Program-made: the position numbers and the translations under genes
Assembly (NCBI GenBank): GCA_045110475.1
Contig: JBGCGC010000020.1
Location: forward strand, 43,295 to 107,294
From: Granulosicoccus sp045110475
Lineage (GTDB): Bacteria > Pseudomonadota > Gammaproteobacteria > Granulosicoccales > Granulosicoccaceae
DNA: 64,000 nt
Reading direction: 5' to 3'
The notes under the pieces: model-generated
Told to the model about the DNA's origin: nothing
Seen by the model: only the letters and a program-made list of their open reading frames with translations
Database searches by the model: none
Shown: positions 51,020 through 59,178 of the stretch, in pieces
How positions within the stretch are numbered: the stretch's first letter is position 1
Layout of the letters: each line of letters starts with the position of its first letter

Positions 51020-52240
51020 ATGGATCTTGTACCTATTATCGCGATTTCTCGTCGCCTGCGTAACACACCGTTCACCTCCCGTGTGCTCCGTTATGGCGTC
51101 AAGGCGTTTACTGTCTATAACCACATGCTGTTACCCACAGAATTTCATTCGCTGGAAGAGGACTACTGGCATTTGTGTTCCTCGGTGCAGGTCTGGGATG
51201 TCAGTGTGGAGCGCCAGGTGAGTATCCGAGGCCCTGATGCTACTCGCCTGGTGCAATTGATGACGCCCCGAAAGATCACTGACATTGGGCCTAACCGATG
51301 TGTTTACGTGCCTTTGGCTGGCAAGAACGGCAAGCTCATAAACGATCCTATAGCGTTACGTCTTGAGGATGATCATTGGTGGCTTTCCATTGCTGATTCT
51401 GATGTTGCCTTGTGGGCGCAGGGTTTGGCATGGGGTGCGGGTCTTGATGTGTGTGTTGATGAGCCAGATGTTTGGCCGCTAGCCGTTCAGGGTCCCAATG
51501 CAGAGGAACTCATGGTGAGGGTATTTGGCTCTGAAGTGGCTGATATCCGATTTTTCCGTTACCGGAAAATGACATACGGGAACACAGAATTCATTGTCGC
51601 CCGGTCTGGCTGGAGCAAGCAGGGTGGGTTTGAGATTTATGTAGACGATGTTGAGATCGGCCAGCAGCTTTATGACGAGCTGTTTGTCAAAGGTCAGGAT
51701 CTGAGCGTGCGCCCCGGTTGTCCTAATCTCATAGAGCGTATGGAAAGTAGCTTGCTGTCTTACGGAAACGACATGGATTCTCGGCATAGCGTGCTCGAAT
51801 CCGGTCTTGGTGAGTTCATCGATCTGGACGCTGATGTCGATAGTCTGTCAATAGAGGCACTTCGCAAGGAACGCGATCAAGGCCTCAAGCGACGCCTGAT
51901 GGGACTCGTGGTATTGGCACCCGACGGCGCCAGGCGTTTTTCAGAACAGCCCTTCGCCAAACAACTGGGCTTGAGCTACAGCGCGTTACACTTGCCCGAA
52001 GACATCTCTCAGCAGAGCGTCCTGCGTCACTGTCTTGGCTCACAGGTTTATTCGCCGCGCCATCGTGTGCAGCTGGCGACTGCCACCATCGATGAGCCTC
52101 TGGCCAGTGAAGACCGGTGTGAGGTTCTGATGGCTGATGGGGAAATGGTGATGGCAAAAATCTGTTCGCTGCCTTTCAAACCGGAGCACTTTATCGTCGA
52201 TGGCGCTTTGTTGGAAGAACCCGCTCCGGTTGTCGAATAG
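51020..52240 (+). CDS. dmdA: Dimethylsulfoniopropionate demethylase DmdA
   Basis: GcvT-fold enzyme of about 406 residues that transfers a methyl group from DMSP to tetrahydrofolate, giving methylmercaptopropionate. The N-terminus ISRRLRNTPFTSRV, then FTVYNHMLLPTEF, EDYWHLCSSVQVWDVSVERQV (core YWHL..VQVWDVSVERQ), WWLSIADSD, VWPLAVQGPNAEELM, IARSGWSKQGGFEIYV and GCPNLIERMESSLLSYGNDM follow DmdA of marine bacteria closely, more so than general GcvT proteins. Family N-termini favour ATG 51020, but ATG 50966 has GGGA 5 bases upstream and would add 18 residues. DmdB/C genes are not adjacent; a beta-oxidation enzyme follows. Confidence 0.88.
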   Translation: MDLVPIIAISRRLRNTPFTSRVLRYGVKAFTVYNHMLLPTEFHSLEEDYWHLCSSVQVWDVSVERQVSIRGPDATRLVQLMTPRKITDIGPNRCVYVPLAGKNGKLINDPIALRLEDDHWWLSIADSDVALWAQGLAWGAGLDVCVDEPDVWPLAVQGPNAEELMVRVFGSEVADIRFFRYRKMTYGNTEFIVARSGWSKQGGFEIYVDDVEIGQQLYDELFVKGQDLSVRPGCPNLIERMESSLLSYGNDMDSRHSVLESGLGEFIDLDADVDSLSIEALRKERDQGLKRRLMGLVVLAPDGARRFSEQPFAKQLGLSYSALHLPEDISQQSVLRHCLGSQVYSPRHRVQLATATIDEPLASEDRCEVLMADGEMVMAKICSLPFKPEHFIVDGALLEEPAPVVE

Positions 52241-52499
52241 AGAATAGATTTGTCTTGCTGGGACGCGATATCGTCTGAGGCGAGCTTCGCGATTGCAATT
52301 GTTGCCGATACCAGCATTTGCAAAACTGGCTCGGAGGATTGTGCCAGCCTGACAATCATGCGCCTGTTTGAATTGGAGGGTTAATTTCGATTTGCAGTGT
52401 TAAAGGCATCTGTATTCCCAGCGCTTGACTGCGTGGGAACATCGCCAGCGTTATACTCTCCCATAGGATTTTTGTCCCTGATAAGGTTTACTCGCTTTT
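52241..52499 (+). other. 259-bp gap between dmdA and fadN-like gene
   Basis: No credible gene. TTGACT at about 52425 and TATACT at about 52452 are promoter-like hexamers but 21 bp apart, too far for a standard sigma-70 site. No terminator hairpin with a T-tract was found, so dmdA and the following gene could be on one message. Confidence 0.3.
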
Positions 52500-54812
52500 A
52501 TGTTTAAAAAAATAGCGGTTATAGGTTCCGGTACGATGGGCTCCGGGATAGCGGGTCATATTGCCAATGCCGGGCACCATGTTCTGTTACTTGATCTTCC
52601 CGGTAAAGGTGACGATAAGCCTGATGCGATCAGCGAGGGCGCGCGGCAACGGCTGATAAAATCGGATCCGCCAGCCTTGATGCACAAGGGCGCGTCAGAT
52701 CTGATTTCGGTCGGCAATATTCGCGATCACTTTGATCAGCTTGCAGATGCCGACTGGATCGTTGAGGCGATTGTTGAAAGGCTGGAGATCAAGCGCGAGC
52801 TTTACCATCGTCTGGCTAAAACCATATCGTCTCAGTGCATTGTTACCTCCAACACGTCCACAATTCCTATCAGCCTGCTCGTTGAAACGCTACCCGAAGA
52901 TTTTCAGCAGCGCTTTGCCATAACTCACTATTTCAATCCGGTTCGCTACATGCGCCTGCTTGAGCTTGTTCGAGGCGAGCATACCAGCGATGTCGTGATG
53001 CAGCAGTTAGCGGATTTCAACGATCGTCAGTTGGGTAAGGGGGTTGTGCAGTGCAGAGATACGCCGGGCTTTCTTGGCAACCGTGTTGGCGTTTTTGCCT
53101 TGCAGGTGGGCATTGATGAAGCAACCAGACTCAACTTGCCCATCGAGACAGCAGACGCTCTGATGGGAAGGCCTATGGGTATTCCGAAAACCGGCGTTTT
53201 TGGACTCTACGACCTCATCGGTATCGACCTGATGGCTGATGTTGTGCGCTCCTTGCGCAGCATCCTTCCGCCTGACGATGCCTTTCATGCTGTCGGTGCT
53301 GAAAACGAGATGATCAATACCATGATAGCCGGTGGATTAACGGGTAACAAAGGTGAGGGTGGTTTTTATCGGCGGGCAGAACAAGGCGGCAGGCTGGCGC
53401 GCGATCTTGCTTCTGGTAACTATTCGCCCATGGCTTCAGCTATACCCAAGCGAGCACTGATCGCGGCGCAGGCCATCGTAGATCAGCAAGAGCCGCTAGG
53501 TGATCTGATCAAGGGCGACGATACGGAGGCGCGCTTTTGTCAGAACGTACTGGCGCGTGTATTGGGTTACGCGGCAAGTTTGCTTGGCGAGGTCACAGAT
53601 TCACCGCAGGATATCGACGATGCCATGAAGCTGGGTTTTAATTGGATCAGAGGCCCGTTCGAGATGATTGATGGTCTGGGTATCGGAAAGGTGCGTGAAT
53701 TGATGCAAAAGCTGGATATGCCCGTGCCTGCAGTCCTGAACGATGACAGCCTCTTTTATCAGGTAAATAACGATCAAGCACAACTGGATGTCAGGCATGC
53801 CTCAGGCGAAAGGCACGCGGTAGCGCTTCCAGAAGGTGTCGTCAGGTTTCATTTGACACGTAAGACACTCGAACCCCTTGCGCAGAATCGGGCAGCCAGT
53901 CTTTATGCCATTGAAAACGACTACCGTCTCATTGAATTTCATTCCAAAGCCAATGCGTTGACTGATGAATCGATGCAGATTGTTCTGGAGGCTGCCAATA
54001 ATCACGGGCGCGGCATCATGGTTCACAACGATGCGCAGCATTATTCGGCGGGTGTCGATCTGAACGCATTTCTCGCCCTGATCGATAGTGGCGACTGGAC
54101 TGGAATTGATGCTTTTCTTGATCGTTTTCAGCAGTCAGTCGCTGCCTTGAAATACGCACCGGTACCTGTTGTGGGTGCGCCGTCAGGGCTTTCGCTGGGT
54201 GGCGGTTTTGAGGTGCTGATGCACTGTGATCAGCTGGTTATGCATGCCAACACGGTGTCTGGACTGGTTGAGAGTGGTGTCGGCCTGTTGCCTTCTGGTG
54301 GTGGTGTCAAGGAAACCTATCTTCGCTGGTACGGGCAAACGGGTGACTGGAACGAAGCCGCCTGGAAAGCCTGGATGAATCTGGGTTATGGCGCGACAGC
54401 CAGTTCTCCACAAACTGCCACAAAATTGCAGTATTTTCGCCCTGATCACGACGAATGGGTGATGAATCGAGATCGTCTCTATATCAGGTCGTTGAAGGCC
54501 CTCGACAAGCTCGGTTGTAACTATCATGCACCCATAGCACCCGAATTCATGCTCGCTTCTGGTGACATCCTTGAGCGCATGGGCGCTTTCATGGATGCCG
54601 GTATCGAGCGCGGTGATTTCCATGCACATGACAAGAGCGTCGCGATGCACATTGCGTCTGTCATGTGCAGTGCTGATGGTTCAGAGCAACGTGTTAGCGA
54701 AACCATGATGTACCAGCGGGAGCGTGAAGCGTTTGTCTTGTTGGCCAAAACCCCACAGACGCGTGCTCGTATTTATTCACTGCTACACGGCACGGGGCTA
54801 ATTCGCAACTAG
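52500..54812 (+). CDS. FadN-type 3-hydroxyacyl-CoA dehydrogenase/enoyl-CoA hydratase
   Basis: Bifunctional beta-oxidation protein of 770 residues in the order dehydrogenase then crotonase, as in Bacillus FadN and opposite to FadB. The NAD site is IGSGTMGSGIAGHIANAG; IVEAIVERLEIKR, SNTSTIPIS and ITHYFNPVRYMRLLELV are the dehydrogenase catalytic region. The C-terminal crotonase domain has HYSAGVDL, GLSLGGGFE and LVESGVGLLPSGGG, keeping both catalytic glutamates. It acts on CoA thioesters of fatty acids. Being next to dmdA it might act on methylmercaptopropionyl-CoA-derived or acryloyl-CoA intermediates; that is inference from position only. Confidence 0.87.
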   Translation: MFKKIAVIGSGTMGSGIAGHIANAGHHVLLLDLPGKGDDKPDAISEGARQRLIKSDPPALMHKGASDLISVGNIRDHFDQLADADWIVEAIVERLEIKRELYHRLAKTISSQCIVTSNTSTIPISLLVETLPEDFQQRFAITHYFNPVRYMRLLELVRGEHTSDVVMQQLADFNDRQLGKGVVQCRDTPGFLGNRVGVFALQVGIDEATRLNLPIETADALMGRPMGIPKTGVFGLYDLIGIDLMADVVRSLRSILPPDDAFHAVGAENEMINTMIAGGLTGNKGEGGFYRRAEQGGRLARDLASGNYSPMASAIPKRALIAAQAIVDQQEPLGDLIKGDDTEARFCQNVLARVLGYAASLLGEVTDSPQDIDDAMKLGFNWIRGPFEMIDGLGIGKVRELMQKLDMPVPAVLNDDSLFYQVNNDQAQLDVRHASGERHAVALPEGVVRFHLTRKTLEPLAQNRAASLYAIENDYRLIEFHSKANALTDESMQIVLEAANNHGRGIMVHNDAQHYSAGVDLNAFLALIDSGDWTGIDAFLDRFQQSVAALKYAPVPVVGAPSGLSLGGGFEVLMHCDQLVMHANTVSGLVESGVGLLPSGGGVKETYLRWYGQTGDWNEAAWKAWMNLGYGATASSPQTATKLQYFRPDHDEWVMNRDRLYIRSLKALDKLGCNYHAPIAPEFMLASGDILERMGAFMDAGIERGDFHAHDKSVAMHIASVMCSADGSEQRVSETMMYQREREAFVLLAKTPQTRARIYSLLHGTGLIRN

Positions 54813-54824
54813 TGCACTATTACT

Positions 54825-54875
54825 CTGCGCTAGTTGCACTGCGCTAGTTGCACTGCGCCAGTTGCACTGCGCCAG
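54825..54875. repeat. 14-bp tandem repeat, 3.6 copies
   Basis: CTGCGCTAGTTGCA occurs at 54825-54838 and 54839-54852 identically, CTGCGCCAGTTGCA at 54853-54866, and a partial copy to 54875. It fills the gap between the convergent fadN-like gene and the next gene. Polymerase slippage likely; no function evident. Confidence 0.85.
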
Positions 54876-54884
54876 AACACATCA

Positions 54885-55568
54885 CTAGTCCGAACTGGTT
54901 TGCGTGTCTTCAGGCGCGTCTGCGGCCACGTTGCTTTGCGCAGAATTGTTACTCGTGTCTTGTTCTGCGCTGGTGTCATCAAGTGGGGGCAAAGGCTCTG
55001 CAATTGAGTTCTGTTGCAGGCTTTGCTGATCCGATTTTATGATGGATTCGAGGACGCCGTTGATGGACGCGAACGACTGTCTGCTTGAATTCAGGGCAGA
55101 TCCTGCGACATCGGTGGGTGGTGACTTGCGCAGTTTGACGCTGCCACCGATCACATATCGGCGTGGTGCGGTGTCATCGGTGTAATGCACGCCGCTGCGG
55201 GTCAGCCAGGCAATCATGCCAAACTCACCTTCAGCGATTTCTTCTCTGCTGAGCAAGGTGGCTCGCTGAGCCACGTTAAGCGAATCGCCTCGAGCAAGGA
55301 GTGTCAGGCGGCGACCGTCGTCTGTATCACAATGGATAAGCATGCGAGAACCCTCTGCATCGACATCGGCGTCTATTACCGTCTTGCCAGGCTGCACAAA
55401 TGTATTGATAGTCAGTAAACAGGAGGCGTCTGAATAGAAAGAGGCTTCCAGTGTGGCGTCTGCAACACCAATAGTATTAACTGCCTGTCCCAGAGGAGAC
55501 ATACCGGGCAGCAACAGCATGAACAACGCCGAAGTGACGGTTAGATTTGATCGTGTGGGGTGCTTCAT
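54885..55568 (-). CDS. Exported protein of unknown function
   Basis: I do not recognise this 227-residue protein. Residues 1-29 form a signal peptide (basic start, LFMLLLPGM core, GQAVN end). The mature part has two cysteines (SCLLTINT and IHCDTDD) that may pair, beta-strand-like segments with FGMIAWLTRSGVHY and RYVIGGSVKLR, then from about residue 170 a low-complexity Ser/Gln/Asp/Glu tail that is probably disordered. It ends in a CTAG-containing stop. Periplasmic location is inferred; function is unknown. Confidence 0.65.
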   Translation of the reverse strand: MKHPTRSNLTVTSALFMLLLPGMSPLGQAVNTIGVADATLEASFYSDASCLLTINTFVQPGKTVIDADVDAEGSRMLIHCDTDDGRRLTLLARGDSLNVAQRATLLSREEIAEGEFGMIAWLTRSGVHYTDDTAPRRYVIGGSVKLRKSPPTDVAGSALNSSRQSFASINGVLESIIKSDQQSLQQNSIAEPLPPLDDTSAEQDTSNNSAQSNVAADAPEDTQTSSD

Positions 55569-55668
55569 CTGGGTGCGTTTCAGAAATGTCGACGTTACAA
55601 GCCGGTCGGTACAGTACGGCTGAATCTTTGAGAGAGTTAAGAGTATCTACTGTTTTGGGGACTCGTGC

Positions 55669-55700
55669 CACCGAGATCGGTGAACACTCAGGGTGTTTGT
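55669..55700 (-). terminator. Palindromes downstream of deaminase-like gene
   Basis: A perfect 14-bp palindrome CACCGAGATCGGTG (55669-55682) is followed by AACAC-TCAGG-GTGTT (55684-55698). They lie about 45-75 bases beyond the stop of the minus-strand deaminase gene and about 100 bases before the next gene; terminator or operator cannot be distinguished. Confidence 0.35.
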
Positions 55701-55741
55701 GACAGTTCTCTGAGTTCGTTCAATAAATTTGGTTCAGATTC

Positions 55742-56425
55742 TCAGCGCAGTGGAATGTCGTTGTCCGATTTACCGGTTTGATACGCGATGGAGGCGGCAG
55801 TATACCGACGCTTTATGGCGTTGACGTTTGCCATTAGATTGCTTCTATGATCGTCATGCAGCAATTGTTCTATCCAGGCGACGATATCATGGCACTGCCA
55901 GAATGCGTTGTGTTTGTTGTATTGGCCGGGCTGCAAGCCAAAGACTTCTCTAAGAATATTCAGATCGTGAGGAATAGCGAATTCGTCGCGCGAATCTTCA
56001 TGGCTGAAAAAGTAGAAAAAATTGTCAAATCCACTCCAGGTAATGGCGGACAGGCACATGCTGCAAGGCTCGTGGGTGCTTAGAAAAATCAGATCACTGG
56101 CGGGAATTCTATTGTTGGCAGGTATCTCAAAATACCGCTTGAGAAGATGCATTTCACCGTGATGTAGCGGACTCTCTGCCTCGTTATTGGTTTCAGCCAG
56201 ATAAGTGCTGTAGTCGAATTTTTTTAACAGGGCTGCGCCGAACACCTTGTTGCCTTTTGTGACTGACAGCTCTGTCAATGGCAGAATATCGTTGGCGAGT
56301 ACGTCTAACAGACGTTCTATAAGGTTCGTGTCAGGGGTTATCGCTGGGCTCATATGAGAAAGGTAGTCCGAAGTATCCAAGAAAGCTACACTATCGCCGA
56401 GCGCGACAGAATCGTGCAAGTGCAT
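55742..56425 (-). CDS. Cytidine/nucleoside deaminase-superfamily protein
   Basis: Zinc deaminase fold protein of 227 residues. The active site shows His89-Gly-Glu91 (HHGEMHLLK) and PCSMC (Cys121, Cys124) in STHEPCSMCLSAITWSG, giving the His-Cys-Cys zinc site and the proton-shuttling glutamate. Sequence around these is like nucleoside and tRNA-type deaminases but the flanking regions are divergent, with long N- and C-terminal extensions, so substrate is open (cytosine, guanine, or another amino-substituted base). ATG 56353 would remove 24 residues; neither start has a clear ribosome site. Confidence 0.78.
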   Translation of the reverse strand: MHLHDSVALGDSVAFLDTSDYLSHMSPAITPDTNLIERLLDVLANDILPLTELSVTKGNKVFGAALLKKFDYSTYLAETNNEAESPLHHGEMHLLKRYFEIPANNRIPASDLIFLSTHEPCSMCLSAITWSGFDNFFYFFSHEDSRDEFAIPHDLNILREVFGLQPGQYNKHNAFWQCHDIVAWIEQLLHDDHRSNLMANVNAIKRRYTAASIAYQTGKSDNDIPLR

Positions 56426-56497
56426 TCAAGACAATGAACGTCTGTTTTGGTGCTTTCGTTTCTAAAAATACAATGGGTACCTGATCAGGCAGACTTT

Positions 56498-56770
56498 ATG
56501 GACATCACCAGCGTAATTGCCAGCGGACAGATCGTCGACATCATGGTGGTGTTCGTCGTTGTAGAGGTGCTGGCCTTGATCGTGTACTGGCGACTCACCG
56601 GGCGCGGCGTACCGACGGTGCCTTTGCTAGCCAATGTGGGAGCGGGTGGTAGTCTGATGCTCGCTCTGGGAGCTACTCTCAAGGGGTTTTCGCCCGCTGT
56701 TATCGCCTTGTGTCTGGTGTCATCCCTGATCTTTCACCTGACCGATCTGGCGCTTCGATGGAGGCGCTAG
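56498..56770 (+). CDS. Small membrane protein
   Basis: About 90 residues with three predicted hydrophobic segments (IVDIMVVFVVVEVLALIVYW, a Gly/Leu-rich VGAGGSLMLALGATL, and VIALCLVSSLIFHLTDLAL). I do not recognise a family. ATG 56498 begins the conserved-looking part; the frame opens at 56447. It is convergent with the next membrane-protein gene and ends with a TAGTG stop context. Confidence 0.6.
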   Translation: MDITSVIASGQIVDIMVVFVVVEVLALIVYWRLTGRGVPTVPLLANVGAGGSLMLALGATLKGFSPAVIALCLVSSLIFHLTDLALRWRR

Positions 56771-56789
56771 TGTAGTGTGCATCTTGCAC

Positions 56790-57524
56790 TCAGGATGCTG
56801 TCTGAACACGATGCTTGTCCAGCCTCCTGCGACGTTGCAGCATGATCTTGAACTGGTGATACAGCAATAGTCCGATGCCCAAAGTACAAGGCGTGGACCA
56901 CAGGACAGGATTAAAGGCCAGCTGTGGCATCAGGTTGACGGCACCGAAGGCGAAAAATGCGGTGTAGACTGATATACCAGCGCCGACAAGACCTCGGGTG
57001 TGCTGTATCAGCCATTCATTAAACGGTGGCTCTTTCTGGAAAATGAACCGGGTATTGAGCACGGCGGACAACAGCCCGATGATAGAAATGCCGATCATCA
57101 AAGGTTGGTTTATCAGATAGCCCTGCCAGGCGCAGTTGGCAGCCGTGATAAACGTGGCAGCCTGTAGGCCAAGGTTCAACCGATGACGGTTTGCCTTGTG
57201 ATTGCGCCTGTTCTGGATGCACCACATGCCGTAGCGGCTGAGCATGATGGTCAGGGTGGCCAGGTACAGCATCATCCACCCGAACAGACCGCGAATCATC
57301 GCTGCATCGTCAGAAAACGGGTGTGTAGCAAGGGGATAAAGCAGGGTGACAATGCTGATTCCTATGGCAAGGATTCCAGTGACCAGCAATGCATGCGCAA
57401 ACACACGCCCCCAGCGTTTGTGAACGTTCCCGCCTTTTTTTCCAACCACAGGCACCCACATGGTCACCAGGCCGATAGTGCCCGAGATGATGTGTAAGCC
57501 GACCAGAATGTTGAATTGCCACAT
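56790..57524 (-). CDS. Polytopic membrane protein, DUF2306-like
   Basis: A 244-residue protein with about seven hydrophobic segments. The N-terminus LVGLHIISGTIGLVTMWVP and the loop NVHKRWGRVFAHALLV recall DUF2306-type predicted membrane proteins, in which conserved histidines might bind heme; this is a weak assignment. A promoter and operator-like palindrome lie directly upstream. Neighbours give no function. Confidence 0.6.
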   Translation of the reverse strand: MWQFNILVGLHIISGTIGLVTMWVPVVGKKGGNVHKRWGRVFAHALLVTGILAIGISIVTLLYPLATHPFSDDAAMIRGLFGWMMLYLATLTIMLSRYGMWCIQNRRNHKANRHRLNLGLQAATFITAANCAWQGYLINQPLMIGISIIGLLSAVLNTRFIFQKEPPFNEWLIQHTRGLVGAGISVYTAFFAFGAVNLMPQLAFNPVLWSTPCTLGIGLLLYHQFKIMLQRRRRLDKHRVQTAS

Positions 57525-57532
57525 AGGACTGC

Positions 57533-57597
57533 GTCAACCCAGGTTGACAGTGTTGTATGTCACTGCATTTATACCTTTTCTGGTGACCTGCTGGCAA
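57533..57597 (-). promoter_or_regulatory. Promoter and 16-bp palindromic operator
   Basis: On the minus strand TTGCCA (57597-57592) and TATAAA (57573-57568) are 18 bp apart, a reasonable sigma-70 promoter. About 20 bases downstream is a perfect palindrome GTCAACC-CA-GGTTGAC (57533-57548) just before the start at 57524, well placed for repression of the membrane-protein gene. Confidence 0.5.
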
Positions 57598-57644
57598 GTC
57601 CGACAGTGAGCGATGTCCGTCGCTCCATCCGGCAGTGGTGTCGA

Positions 57645-59156
57645 TTATTCGATATTCCAGTCCTTGCAGAGTCTATCGGCTGCCAGTTGGCCGGATAGGG
57701 TTGCCATGGGTACGCCTGCACCCGGATGAACGCTGCCGCCGCACAGGTATAGACCCTTCAGCCGGCTTTTCGAGCCGGGCCGCTTGAATGAGCCCATCCA
57801 TCCATGCGTTGGACGTCCGTACAGCGCGCCATCGCTGGCCGGGAACAACCTGCCGAACTGTCCGGGATCAGTGACGATGGTTTTACCCTGCTCATCAAGT
57901 ATTTCCAGCCCTTGCGAGTTCAGTGTGTCCTGCATTTTCTCAATAGCGTCCATCCGTTGAGCCTTACTCATCGGCCGCGCGGGCGCGTTGACCAGACTGA
58001 ACAGGCGCTCGTGCTGACCATCGGCCACCTGCGTGTCGGCGCTGCCACTTCGATCCTGCGCACAAACGTAGACGGTCGGTCGGTCGGCTATGCTGCCGCG
58101 TTCAAAAACGCTGTCAAACTCATCAGCGTAGTCATTGCCGAAGAAAACCGTGTGGTGTGCCAGCGTGTACCCGCTAGTCACCGCATACTGGCACCGAGTA
58201 ACCGCTGATAGCGACGGCTCCGCTCTTGCCGATGCGGCGCGGGTAGCCTCATCGCCAAGCAGACCTTTGGCTAATGCCTGAGTATCACCATTAAACACCA
58301 CGGCCTGCGCTGGGATAAACTCATCGTTATCCAGATGTACGCCCACGATCTGCTTGTCTTTGACTTCCATGCGCGACACGCCGCAACCGAACCTTAGCTC
58401 GCCGCCGAGAGATATCAGGGTATCTGACAGTGTGTTGGCCAGAGACTGCATGCCACCTTGCACCATCCATACACCGGCCTTTTCCACATGTGCTATGAGC
58501 ATGAGAGTAGCGGGCGCCTTGAATGGTGAGCTTCCACAATACGTTGCATAGCGAGCAAATAACTGGCGTAGTCGTGGGTCTTCGAAATCTCTGGAGAGTG
58601 AATTCCACAAGCTGACAAAAGGCTGGGTGTTGGCCATATCGACCATCCCTCGCAAGCCCCCCTGAAGACTGAGGGCAATGGGATTGGGGCGTTGGGCGCG
58701 CATGAAGCTGCTATCCAGTGTGTTGAAAACCGCTTCAGTCTTGCGCGCGAATTTTCGATAGTTATCGGCGTCCTTGTCGCTGGCAAACTCGGCAATTGCC
58801 TGCATGGACTGATTCAGCGTGGCGAACAAATCCAGAGACTCGCTGTTCTGCCAACTGTGCCTTGCCAGTAGATCGGCCTTGTCCAGCCCCAGATGCTCTT
58901 CGAGTTTGAGCCCTGCGCGGGCAAACAGACTCTCGAAAACCCATCGCATGGTGAATACCGTCGGGCCGGAATCGATGCCCTGAGCGGCAACAAACACTTG
59001 TCGCATCTTGCCGCCGGGTCTCGGGTGTCGCTCAAGCAAAACAACGGGTATCTTGCGAGCGGCGAGTGATATCGCTGCTGCCAGTCCGCCCATACCTGCA
59101 CCAATGACAATGACAGGATCGGTGGGCATCTCTTTGGAAGCTGATGATTTCGCCAT
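57645..59156 (-). CDS. CrtD-like carotenoid desaturase (phytoene desaturase family)
   Basis: FAD-dependent carotenoid desaturase family protein of 503 residues. The dinucleotide site is VIVIGAGMGGLAAAISLA with LLERHPRPGGKM; IDSGPTVFTMRWVFESLF and the C-terminal GLYLCGGSVHPGAGVPMATLSG are characteristic of 1-hydroxycarotenoid 3,4-desaturase (CrtD) and its relatives rather than four-step CrtI. Substrate is probably an acyclic or hydroxylated carotenoid. ATG 59156 is chosen, 22 bases downstream of the P450 stop on the same strand, so the two are an operon; ATG 59129 is an alternative. No crtB, crtE or lycopene cyclase gene is in the window. Confidence 0.85.
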   Translation of the reverse strand: MAKSSASKEMPTDPVIVIGAGMGGLAAAISLAARKIPVVLLERHPRPGGKMRQVFVAAQGIDSGPTVFTMRWVFESLFARAGLKLEEHLGLDKADLLARHSWQNSESLDLFATLNQSMQAIAEFASDKDADNYRKFARKTEAVFNTLDSSFMRAQRPNPIALSLQGGLRGMVDMANTQPFVSLWNSLSRDFEDPRLRQLFARYATYCGSSPFKAPATLMLIAHVEKAGVWMVQGGMQSLANTLSDTLISLGGELRFGCGVSRMEVKDKQIVGVHLDNDEFIPAQAVVFNGDTQALAKGLLGDEATRAASARAEPSLSAVTRCQYAVTSGYTLAHHTVFFGNDYADEFDSVFERGSIADRPTVYVCAQDRSGSADTQVADGQHERLFSLVNAPARPMSKAQRMDAIEKMQDTLNSQGLEILDEQGKTIVTDPGQFGRLFPASDGALYGRPTHGWMGSFKRPGSKSRLKGLYLCGGSVHPGAGVPMATLSGQLAADRLCKDWNIE

Positions 59157-59178
59157 GGAGCAAGTATACGGTGTTGAA

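Noticed and set aside
54825..54875. CRISPR-like array
   Set aside because: Units are 14 bp and directly adjacent with no spacers, and there are no cas genes.
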